From positions 1 through 5,376 of the forward strand of contig DOCS01000076.1 in NCBI GenBank assembly GCA_003503355.1: 5,376 nt of DNA. Reading direction: 5' to 3'. Origin of the DNA: Opitutia bacterium. GTDB lineage: Bacteria; Verrucomicrobiota; Verrucomicrobiia; Opitutales; Coraliomargaritaceae. The notes under the pieces were generated by a model that was given only the letters and a program-made list of their open reading frames with translations, was not told the origin of the DNA and did no database searches. Below, piece after piece: positions 1-5,376 of the stretch (position 1 is its first letter; every line of letters begins with the position of its first letter). A program made the translations under genes and the position numbers.

Positions 1-6
1 ACTTTC

Positions 7-39
7 AAAAACCGCCGGAGCTTCTGGCGGTTTTTTTTT
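7..39 (+). terminator. Rho-independent terminator of an upstream gene
   Basis: A GC-rich hairpin pairs CCGCCGGA (12-19) with TCTGGCGG (23-30), with one G-T wobble and a 3-nt loop, and is followed by nine T (31-39). A run of five A before the stem (7-11) can pair with the T run and also gives a short T tract on the opposite strand, so the element could work in both directions. It most likely ends a plus-strand gene left of the window and isolates the next genes from its transcription. Confidence 0.9.
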
Positions 40-236
40 GGACAGCTGATTCGCAGTGGGCGTTTTGGTTTAGCTGGTCGCCAGCCGTGGCGAGTGGGGC
101 GCGCGGGTTCGATTCGGTCCTCCAGCTAAAACAAGCGGATTACCTTTTGCAGCTGATTCGCCGTCGTCAGTATGCGCTTCGCAGGTATCCTTCCGTTTGG
201 GTTGCAGAGTGTGCGGTGATCCGCCCTAATTATGGT
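40..236. other. Leader region with tRNA-like inverted repeat and direct repeat
   Basis: This stretch lies between the terminator and the preferred start of the first gene. It contains a 12-nt direct repeat (43-54 and 150-161) and a 7-bp inverted repeat (71-77 with 122-128) enclosing a GGTTCGATTC string typical of tRNA T-loops. No convincing sigma-70 promoter or Shine-Dalgarno is visible. The frame of the first gene stays open back to a GTG at 87, so positions 87-236 may instead be coding. Confidence 0.4.
43..161. repeat. Short direct repeat pair CAGCTGATTCGC
   Basis: The 12-mer CAGCTGATTCGC occurs exactly at 43-54 and 150-161, 107 nt apart in the same orientation. The similarity continues imperfectly for about five more bases. 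It flanks the tRNA-like inverted repeat. It could be a pair of regulator half-sites, the trace of a small duplication, or chance. Only two copies are seen. Confidence 0.3.
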
Positions 237-758
237 ATGAAGAGTTTAGAGGAATTTAAGGCAACGCGTGAGAAAATGGATCCGAGCACTCATAAAATGT
301 CGGCCCATCAATGGGAGCAGGCGTATGCTGCTTATCGTAGTTCTCGCGAACATGCACGCAGTGGCCGCTCGTCATCGTCGGCACGTGGTCGCCGCAAGCA
401 GAGCTCCAATCGCTCGGGTACTCCGGGTATGCACGGCCCATCGACTTTGTCTGCGTCGGGTACATTAAAGGCATGTGTGCGTGCTGAGTCCGCTTATGCC
501 GATCTGCGCTTGATGATTAACCTGCTGGCCTGGATCCTGTTAGGCGCGGTGGTGATCGTTGCGCTTTTGCAGGTGATAGTGGTTTCATCGTTGGTGGCCT
601 TCTGTGTGGCGTTGCTTACGGGCGCGATTCAAGCGTTGGGCGTGGTCCTGTTTAAATTGATCGTGCATGTTCTCATCGATATTCCCGACATTGCTTTGTA
701 TCGAGCCAGTCAGGCGCAGCGGTCAGAGGTGGCGGATGAGTCGTCTACTCGCGATTAG
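237..758 (+). CDS. Unrecognised two-helix membrane protein with Ser/Arg-rich linker
   Basis: The family is not recognised. From the ATG at 237 the product has 173 residues in three parts. A charged soluble N-terminus (about 1-35) starts MKSLEEFKATREKMD and contains a WEQAYAAYR segment. A Ser/Arg/Gly-rich low-complexity linker covers about 38-65. A strongly hydrophobic stretch at about 92-150 fits two transmembrane helices, roughly 92-116 and 120-146, and is followed by a short polar tail. The start is uncertain. The frame is open to a GTG at 87 (223 residues), with another GTG at 216, and none of the three has a good Shine-Dalgarno. The ATG at 237 is preferred because a plausible charged domain begins there, while the preceding 50 codons cross the tRNA-like repeat. 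The stop is 22 nt before the secreted nuclease gene, so the two are probably co-transcribed. An inner-membrane location is inferred; the role is unknown. Confidence 0.65.
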   Translation: MKSLEEFKATREKMDPSTHKMSAHQWEQAYAAYRSSREHARSGRSSSSARGRRKQSSNRSGTPGMHGPSTLSASGTLKACVRAESAYADLRLMINLLAWILLGAVVIVALLQVIVVSSLVAFCVALLTGAIQALGVVLFKLIVHVLIDIPDIALYRASQAQRSEVADESSTRD

Positions 759-767
759 TTGCGCGTT

Positions 768-773
768 GGAGAG
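768..773 (+). promoter_or_regulatory. Ribosome binding site choosing the 781 start
   Basis: GGAGAG lies 7 nt before the ATG at 781, a good Shine-Dalgarno spacing. It supports 781 over the in-frame ATGs at 736 and 667. The ATG at 736 also has an AGAGGTGG string just upstream (725-732), but it lies inside the previous gene and would add 15 residues ahead of an already complete signal peptide. Confidence 0.65.
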
Positions 774-780
774 TCCTGCG

Positions 781-2274
781 ATGCCACTGCGATCCTTATT
801 CTGTCGGCTGCTGGCCGGTGTATCGCTCGCGGGGCTCAGCTGCGGTATGGCTTCGGCCGGAGAGTTTACCGTGGTGACCTACAACGTGGAGAATTTGTTC
901 GATGTCGACGGTTTTGCGCTCTTTCGGGACTACCAGCAAGACGAGACGGGCGATCCGTTTACCTACACGCGGCGCAAGTTGTTGACGAAAATTCAGCACA
1001 CGGCTGCGGTTTTGAAAACGCTGAACGCGGGGGCGGGGCCCGAGGTCATCTTGTTGCAAGAACTGGAAGCGGATTTTACCCCGCAGAGTCAGGTGGCTGA
1101 TTTGGAGGCTTTTTTACGGGACACTCGCGGTATGACGGCTGAGCAGATGCTGACAACGCAATGGCAAGCCGAGTATGCTGGGTTGCCGTCCGAGGCGTGG
1201 TTGTTAAAGGGCTTGAGCGATGTCGGTCTGGTTGGGTATTCGGTGGTAACTGCGCCATCGAAAGGGGGGGCTGCGCGCATGGCCCATAGCAATGCGGTGT
1301 TCTCTCGTTTTCCCGTTGGCGAGGTGCAGTGGCATGCACTGGAACAGGCTCGGGACATTCTGGAGGTGACTCTGGATGTCGGCGGGCATCCACTTACCGT
1401 CTTCGTGAACCATTGGAAGTCCGGCGCGTCGAATGCCGAGCGCGAACCGATCCGTGTGCAGAACGCGACCGTCCTGCGTGCTTTGATTGACGCACGCCTC
1501 GCGGCCGATCCGCAGGCGGACATTATTATCGGTGGTGATCTGAACTCGCATTACAATCATTCGCTCCTATATCCCGCAATCAACACTGGCATTCATCACG
1601 TGCTGGGCTCGCAGGGCGACGAAGGCTCGATGGGAGTGCGGGGCACTACAGCGCTGTACAACCTGTGGTTCGAGTTGCCGCCCGAGCAGCGCTACTCCGA
1701 GGTCTGGCGTGGGCGTCGCGGCACATTGATGCATTTGCTGGTGGCGGGTGGCTTGTATGATGCGCGTGGCGTCAGCTATGTGGATGGGAGCTTTGATAAG
1801 CTGGTCCTGCCTGGCTTGAACGCTGATGCCCTGGGGCGGCCTTTGCGGTGGACGTTTGCTGGAGAAGCCGGTGGCGGCGCGTCGGATCATTTTCCGGTGT
1901 TTGCCCGCTTCTCAACACGGCCATTTGAGTTCAAGCATGCCGCCAGTGCTGGAGACGATGCGCTGCACTTCGAAATGCCGTTGAACTATTCGGGGGCGGC
2001 CGATCTGCGTCTCGAGGATGGCAGCTTTTTGGGCGATTTGGAGGATGCCGAGCTTGGCGCCTATGTGGGCCGGCTTTATCGTGTCGAGGCGGTGGTTTCC
2101 AGTGTGGCGCCCCTTCGCTTGACTGTCGGCGTGCATGAGTGGGCCGCGTATGTTCCAGACCAGACGATCTACAATCGACTGATCGATGCAACCGATGGCC
2201 AGGTGCATCTGCTGGTGATTCGCTTGGGCATCTATCGGGAACAGCGACAACTGGTGGTCGAGGGGCCACTCTAA
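781..2274 (+). CDS. Secreted endonuclease/exonuclease/phosphatase family protein
   Basis: This 497-residue protein belongs to the metal-dependent EEP (DNase I-like, PF03372-type) superfamily, which cleaves phosphodiester or phosphomonoester bonds. Residues 1-26 form a classical signal peptide: basic start, hydrophobic core LLAGVSLAGLS, and likely cleavage after ASA, so the enzyme should act in the periplasm or outside the cell. Catalytic motifs appear in order: YNVENLFD (34-41, with N35), LLQELE (91-96, metal-binding E94), HSNAVFSRFP (169-178), VNHWKS (209-214, catalytic H211), GGDLN (251-255, with D253 and N255) and SDHFPV (368-373, with D369 and H370). The fold therefore appears complete and active. 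About 115 further residues follow the SDH motif, more than the catalytic domain needs, and their end resembles an OB-type beta strand pattern. The gene follows the small membrane-protein gene by 22 nt. Substrate (DNA, RNA or another phosphoester) cannot be read from sequence. Confidence 0.9.
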   Translation: MPLRSLFCRLLAGVSLAGLSCGMASAGEFTVVTYNVENLFDVDGFALFRDYQQDETGDPFTYTRRKLLTKIQHTAAVLKTLNAGAGPEVILLQELEADFTPQSQVADLEAFLRDTRGMTAEQMLTTQWQAEYAGLPSEAWLLKGLSDVGLVGYSVVTAPSKGGAARMAHSNAVFSRFPVGEVQWHALEQARDILEVTLDVGGHPLTVFVNHWKSGASNAEREPIRVQNATVLRALIDARLAADPQADIIIGGDLNSHYNHSLLYPAINTGIHHVLGSQGDEGSMGVRGTTALYNLWFELPPEQRYSEVWRGRRGTLMHLLVAGGLYDARGVSYVDGSFDKLVLPGLNADALGRPLRWTFAGEAGGGASDHFPVFARFSTRPFEFKHAASAGDDALHFEMPLNYSGAADLRLEDGSFLGDLEDAELGAYVGRLYRVEAVVSSVAPLRLTVGVHEWAAYVPDQTIYNRLIDATDGQVHLLVIRLGIYREQRQLVVEGPL

Positions 2275-2348
2275 ATATTTCAGTTGCGGAACTCATTGCC
2301 CTGCGGACTTGCGCACCTGCTTGAAATCACCCAAGTTCCTCGGTTTTC

Positions 2349-3887
2349 ATGAGCAAGAATTTCTACATCACCACCGCAATCGATTACGCAAATGGCTCGC
2401 CGCACCTTGGGCATGCCTATGAGAAAGTGCTCACTGACATTGTCGCGCGTTTTCGCCGACTTCAGGGCGACCAAGTGAAATTCGTCACTGGGCTGGATGA
2501 GCACGGCCAAAAAGTTCAGATGTCGGCGCAGAAACAGGGAGTCGAGCCGCTCGAATTTTGTGACAAGCATGCCGCTGCCTTTCAGGGCCTGTGCGAGCGC
2601 TTGGCGATTACCAACGACGATTATATTCGCACCACACAACCGCGCCACAAGAAGGTAGTCGCGGAGATCTTGCAGCAGCTTTTCGATCAGGGACTCATTT
2701 ACAAGGACGACTACAACGGTTACTACAGCCAGCGGCAGGAGCAGTTCGTGACCGAGAAGGAGAAAGTCGATGGCAAATGGCCGGAGATTTTCGGCGAAGT
2801 GGAGGAGGTGGTTGAGACCAATTATTTCTTCAAGCTGGCGCAGTATCAGGATTGGTTGATCGAGACGATCGAAACGAATGAAAGCATGATCTACCCGCGC
2901 TTCCGCAGTGCCGACGTGCTACAGTTTCTCAAAAAAGAGCCGCTCAACGACCTGTGTATTTCACGGCCTAAATCGCGCTTGGAGTGGGGCATTGAGCTGC
3001 CGTTTGACGCAGATTATGTGACCTATGTCTGGTTCGATGCGTTGACCAACTATATCACTGCCGCGGGCTACGGGACGGACGAATTTGAAAAGAACTGGCC
3101 GGCCGATTATCACGTCATCGGTAAGGATATTCTTGTACCACCGCATGCGGTCTATTGGCCGATCATGCTCAAGGCGCTCAATCTAGAGTTGCCGAAGCAC
3201 TTCCTCGTCCACGGTTGGTGGCTGAGTTCGGGCGCCAAGATGTCGAAGAGTACCGGCGAAGTTGTCAACCCGCTCGATTTGATCGAGCAGTTCGGCACCG
3301 ATGCATTCCGTTACTTTGTGACACGTGAGATGAACGTCGGGCAGGATAGTGAGTTCTCGATCGAGTTGTTCATGAGCCGCTACAACAGCGATCTGGCCAA
3401 CGACCTCGGCAACCTCGTCAGCCGTTTGCTCAACATGGGCAGCCGTTATTCCGAGGGCAAGGTGCCGGTCGCGTCGGTCGACGAAGCGCCCGAGCAGGAT
3501 TTGAAGAAGCTCTGGGAGCAAACACAGGTTGAACTGATTCCGCTGTTCGAAGGCTTCCAATTTCATAAAGCACTGGATCGTATGTTCACGTTTATTTCCG
3601 GAATCAATAAATACGCCGAAACGCGTGCGCCGTGGAAGTTGGCCAAGTCGGAAGCTCCCGAAGATCAAGCGAAGTTGCAAACGACTTTGGCTTACATGGC
3701 CGAAGCCCTGCGCCTCGGCGTGGTGATGCTGACACCCGTCATGCCCGAGATTTCAGATAAGGTCCGGGGCTTGGTCGGTGCCGAGAACTTTGATCGCCTC
3801 GAAGGTCAGTTGGAGTGGGGCAACACGCTCGAAGGAAAGGCGCTCGGTGAGAAGACGATTCTCTTCCCGCGCCCGGAGAAAAAGTAG
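2349..3887 (+). CDS. metG: Methionyl-tRNA synthetase, short form
   Basis: This class Ia aminoacyl-tRNA synthetase (tRNA-synt_1g type) attaches methionine to elongator and initiator tRNA-Met in the cytoplasm. The 512-residue product starts with a Rossmann catalytic core: FYITTAIDYANGSPHLGHAYE carries the HIGH-type motif HLGH at 19-22, with TGLDEHG at 47-53. YVWFDALTNY (226-235) and HGWWL (288-292) follow, then KMSKSTG at 297-303. The helical anticodon-binding domain covers roughly 345-480, including NDLGNLVSR and NKYAETRAPWKLAK. The sequence ends just after ILFPRPEKK. Two common features are absent: the Cys-rich zinc knuckle expected around 125-160 (the only Cys are 71, 82 and 203) and the C-terminal Trbp111-like tRNA-binding domain. 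Both absences occur naturally in short bacterial MetRS types. The ATG at 2349 fits the family N-terminus but has no visible Shine-Dalgarno. A strong terminator follows the stop by 23 nt, so metG ends its transcript. Confidence 0.97.
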   Translation: MSKNFYITTAIDYANGSPHLGHAYEKVLTDIVARFRRLQGDQVKFVTGLDEHGQKVQMSAQKQGVEPLEFCDKHAAAFQGLCERLAITNDDYIRTTQPRHKKVVAEILQQLFDQGLIYKDDYNGYYSQRQEQFVTEKEKVDGKWPEIFGEVEEVVETNYFFKLAQYQDWLIETIETNESMIYPRFRSADVLQFLKKEPLNDLCISRPKSRLEWGIELPFDADYVTYVWFDALTNYITAAGYGTDEFEKNWPADYHVIGKDILVPPHAVYWPIMLKALNLELPKHFLVHGWWLSSGAKMSKSTGEVVNPLDLIEQFGTDAFRYFVTREMNVGQDSEFSIELFMSRYNSDLANDLGNLVSRLLNMGSRYSEGKVPVASVDEAPEQDLKKLWEQTQVELIPLFEGFQFHKALDRMFTFISGINKYAETRAPWKLAKSEAPEDQAKLQTTLAYMAEALRLGVVMLTPVMPEISDKVRGLVGAENFDRLEGQLEWGNTLEGKALGEKTILFPRPEKK

Positions 3888-3910
3888 GCGACTGGCTCCA
3901 TTTAAAAAGC

Positions 3911-3948
3911 AAACGGGCGACCTGTGCGAATAGGTCGCCCGTTTTTTT
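3911..3948 (+). terminator. Rho-independent terminator after metG
   Basis: AAACGGGCGACCT (3911-3923) and AGGTCGCCCGTTT (3932-3944) form a perfect 13-bp stem with an 8-nt loop, and seven T follow at 3942-3948. On the opposite strand the same stem is followed by TGCTTTTTAAA, so it can also stop minus-strand transcripts coming from the uracil-DNA glycosylase gene. This suits its position between convergent genes. Confidence 0.95.
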
Positions 3949-4065
3949 ATCCATCGAAACTTTGTTCATCCAGTCGCAAGGGCGGTATTTTTCGACGCCT
4001 TCAAAGTCGATACCTTGGGCGCTGAAGTGTTGCCCGATCAATGTTTTCAGGTCGACGACTGGAGG
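3949..4065 (-). pseudogene. Possible coding remnant between the convergent genes
   Basis: On the minus strand, just after the glycosylase stop, a frame opens after a TGA at 4068-4066 and reads protein-like sequence (including GQHFSAQGIDFEGVEKYRPC) up to the metG terminator. Codons are mostly of the GNN and C-ending kind seen in neighbouring genes. The frame does not stop before the hairpin and runs on antisense to metG. It has no ATG at its beginning (a TTG lies at 4041) and no Shine-Dalgarno. A TAA in another frame sits directly before the terminator (3949-3947), so a frameshifted gene end is conceivable. No family is recognised. It may be a decayed gene tail or a chance open frame. Confidence 0.2.
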
Positions 4066-4094
4066 TCAGTCGGTTGCGACGGAACACTGCGGCT

Positions 4095-5009
4095 TTACTT
4101 GGGAAGAAAGTAGGCTTGCTGTTTTTCGCTGATTGGCAGTCCGACTTTCTCCATAGCTTTCAGCATATCTTCCCAAGCCATGCGCTTGGTCTTCATCGTG
4201 TCGTTGAACAGAAGGTAAGCCGGCTGAAAGGTGAAGATTAACGGAGTGCCCTCAAACGACAGCCACGTGCCGCGGATGGATGCCATTTTTCGGTTCGGAT
4301 TAGGCCCGAGTAGGCCGGGAACTGTGGCATTGCCGAGTCCGATGATGACTTTGGGCTGCACGATTTCAATTTGTGCCTTCAGATAAGGAACGCAGAAGTC
4401 CATTTCTGCCTGTGTCGGCGGGCGGTTGCCGTAGGGCTTGTGGTGCTCGGGGCGCCACTTCAGGATGTTGGTCATGTAGACCGATTCGCGGTCTAGGCCC
4501 ATGGCGGATAGTATTTTGCTCAACAACTCGCCTGATTTGCCGACGAACGGGGCACCGCTCGCCGCTTCTTCTTCGCCGGGCGCATCACCGCAATAGAAAA
4601 TGTCTGCATGGATCGAACCCTGTCCAAATACGATTTGTTCGTTTTTTCTTAGGTGCTCCTGGCATACGGGGGAGGTTTCGACTTGCTCCTTGAGCCATTG
4701 CATCCGGCTGCTGGCATCGCCGTCAGGCAGTTCAATCGTGGGTGCTTCGGGCAGTGGATTGACCATTGCCTCGGCAGGCCTTTTCGATGCGCTTTTTGGT
4801 GCCGGTGTATCAGGCTTGGTGCCCGATTGGACCGCCGATTGCAGGTCGATAGCTGGCGTCGGATGGGCGGGGGTTGCCGGTTTTTGCGGTATCCGAGGCT
4901 TGGCGGGCGTCAATAGAGCGAGCGTGCTGTCTTGAATGAAGACACGATCCATGCCCTCCAGCTGTAACCGCTTGAGTTCCACATACACCGCATCAAGACC
5001 CGTAGACAT
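4095..5009 (-). CDS. Family-4-like uracil-DNA glycosylase, divergent
   Basis: This 304-residue member of the uracil-DNA glycosylase superfamily (PF03167 type) would remove uracil from DNA in base-excision repair. It has a short helical N-terminus (1-33), a Pro/Ala/Lys-rich probably disordered linker (about 34-98), and the glycosylase domain (about 100-290). Visible motifs are motif A GDAPGEEE (141-148), GAPFVG (152-157), TNILKWRP (180-187), NRPPTQAEMDFC (195-206) and GLGNAT (224-229). The motif-2 equivalent is FQPAYLLFN (261-269). Family-4 enzymes normally have four Cys for a [4Fe-4S] cluster and HPAYLLR in motif 2. Here only C116 and C206 remain: the second Cys of CxxC is H119 and the KCRP Cys is W185. 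The motif-2 His is Q262, and the GEAPG Glu is D142. The fold assignment is firm, but activity and cluster binding are doubtful. The ATG at 5009 has a weak AAGG 9 nt upstream. Confidence 0.9.
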   Translation of the reverse strand: MSTGLDAVYVELKRLQLEGMDRVFIQDSTLALLTPAKPRIPQKPATPAHPTPAIDLQSAVQSGTKPDTPAPKSASKRPAEAMVNPLPEAPTIELPDGDASSRMQWLKEQVETSPVCQEHLRKNEQIVFGQGSIHADIFYCGDAPGEEEAASGAPFVGKSGELLSKILSAMGLDRESVYMTNILKWRPEHHKPYGNRPPTQAEMDFCVPYLKAQIEIVQPKVIIGLGNATVPGLLGPNPNRKMASIRGTWLSFEGTPLIFTFQPAYLLFNDTMKTKRMAWEDMLKAMEKVGLPISEKQQAYFLPK

Positions 5010-5033
5010 GTGTTGGAACCTTGCGCACGCAAC

Positions 5034-5092
5034 GCCAAGCGTCCAGCTACTTTTCAGCCAGAGCTCATATTCGTCTGCACTGGGCGCTTGGC
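5034..5092. repeat. Long intergenic inverted repeat (13-bp stem)
   Basis: GCCAAGCGTCCAG (5034-5046) pairs with CTGGGCGCTTGGC (5080-5092) over 13 positions with one G-U wobble when read as plus-strand RNA, around a 33-nt loop. As minus-strand RNA, the direction of both flanking genes, the wobble becomes an A-C mismatch. It fills most of the gap between the partial membrane-protein gene and the glycosylase gene. There is no T tract, so it is not a canonical terminator; an mRNA-processing or stabilising structure is possible. Confidence 0.5.
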
Positions 5093-5094
5093 TA

Positions 5095-5112
5095 GCGACT
5101 TGTTAAAGTCGC
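5095..5112 (-). other. Small hairpin over the stop codon of the upstream gene
   Basis: GCGACTT (5095-5101) and AAGTCGC (5106-5112) form a perfect 7-bp stem with a 4-nt loop that contains part of the TAA stop of the partial minus-strand gene. No T run follows in the minus direction, so termination here would be weak. It sits two nucleotides from the larger 5034-5092 inverted repeat. Confidence 0.4.
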
Positions 5113-5376
5113 GAAGTATGCTTGAGTGATTGCGTTTGACGGATCATATACAGCACCGTCGGGCATACCGAAAATGCGATGATTAGTAGGGCGAATATCA
5201 GTAGGTTGTTGACGGTGCTCTGGCCAAATAGCAGCGCTGCCCCGATCCACCAACCGATGCCGCTCCCGGTGTAGATCGTGTTCTTGTCCAACAGACCCTG
5301 AGTGCCATAGCCCAAGCCGATGAGTACGGCAAGGCAGGCCGGGATCGTAAAGGGTGGGATGCTGTGAAAGAAGAAA
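5103..5376 (-). CDS. C-terminal part of an unrecognised membrane protein
   Basis: The frame is open to the right edge, so the start lies outside the window; 90 C-terminal residues are visible. They are very hydrophobic and fit about three membrane helices: roughly 6-24 (IPPFTIPACLAVLIGLG), 38-50 (GSGIGWWIGAALLFG region) and 56-78 (NLLIFALLIIAFSVCPTVLYM). A short basic polar tail ends TSRL. A TTG at 5315 could serve as a start but would cut into the first helix, so it is not chosen. The gene points the same way as the glycosylase gene, 93 nt upstream of it, with a large inverted repeat between them. No family can be named from this fragment. Confidence 0.75.
   Translation of the reverse strand, partial: FFFHSIPPFTIPACLAVLIGLGYGTQGLLDKNTIYTGSGIGWWIGAALLFGQSTVNNLLIFALLIIAFSVCPTVLYMIRQTQSLKHTSRL

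Noticed and set aside
71..128. A functional tRNA gene at the acceptor-like inverted repeat
   Set aside because: The total length is only 58 nt, the T-stem (103-107 with 115-119) pairs at just two of five positions, and there is no room for an anticodon arm. Kept only as a possible relic.
1076..1560. Minus-strand open frames of 105-144 codons inside the EEP gene
   Set aside because: They overlap the catalytic-domain coding sequence, show low-complexity or unlikely protein composition and have no supporting start signals.
2275..2348. A terminator or clear promoter between the EEP gene and metG
   Set aside because: No stable hairpin with a T run and no well-spaced -35/-10 pair could be found, so none is annotated.
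3183..3680. A 165-codon minus-strand frame opposite metG
   Set aside because: It lies fully antisense to conserved metG codons and is explained by the codon pattern of metG.
4373..4935. Plus-strand open frames of 87-111 codons opposite the glycosylase gene
   Set aside because: They are antisense shadows of a well-supported conserved gene, have Cys/Arg-rich improbable composition and lack ribosome binding sites.
5021..5032. Small palindrome TTGCGCACGCAA before the glycosylase start as an operator
   Set aside because: A 5-bp half-site palindrome is common by chance, and no second copy or promoter context supports it.
71..5049. Shared TAGCTGG-containing segment at 71-92 and, inverted, at 5028-5049
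   Set aside because: About 17 of 22 bases match after choosing the best alignment. Several such pairs are expected by chance in a window of this size, and neither end shows element boundaries.

Overview
The window looks like an ordinary stretch of bacterial chromosome with moderately high GC. The best guess at the lineage is Verrucomicrobiota, possibly the Opitutales/Puniceicoccaceae. That guess rests on overall protein character: a short 512-residue methionyl-tRNA synthetase, a secreted YNVENLFD-type endonuclease/exonuclease/phosphatase, and a family-4-like uracil-DNA glycosylase with a Pro/Ala-rich N-terminus. It is an inference, not something the sequence proves. No phage, insertion sequence, CRISPR array or rRNA was found. 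One weak tRNA-like fold near the left end is probably a relic or chance.

Layout, left to right. A strong Rho-independent terminator (7-39) closes whatever lies upstream. A 197-nt leader follows, with a short direct repeat and a tRNA-like inverted repeat. Then comes a plus-strand pair: a small unrecognised membrane protein (preferred start 237, stop 758) and, 22 nt downstream, a secreted metal-dependent nuclease/phosphatase-fold enzyme (781-2274) with a clear signal peptide and Shine-Dalgarno. After a 74-nt gap comes metG (2349-3887), ended by a perfect 13-bp hairpin terminator (3911-3948). Two minus-strand genes face it: a divergent family-4-like uracil-DNA glycosylase (5009-4095) and, upstream of it, the 3' end of a membrane-protein gene that runs off the right edge (5376-5103).

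Functionally the genes are a mixed housekeeping/accessory set. MetG charges tRNA-Met for translation. The uracil-DNA glycosylase homologue would belong to base-excision repair, but several residues expected for the [4Fe-4S] cluster and catalysis are replaced, so its activity is uncertain. The membrane protein and secreted EEP enzyme may be co-transcribed, but their link is unknown. No new multi-gene defence or metabolic system is evident. The points most worth following are the altered glycosylase, the C-terminal extension of the EEP enzyme, and a long inverted repeat between the two minus-strand genes.
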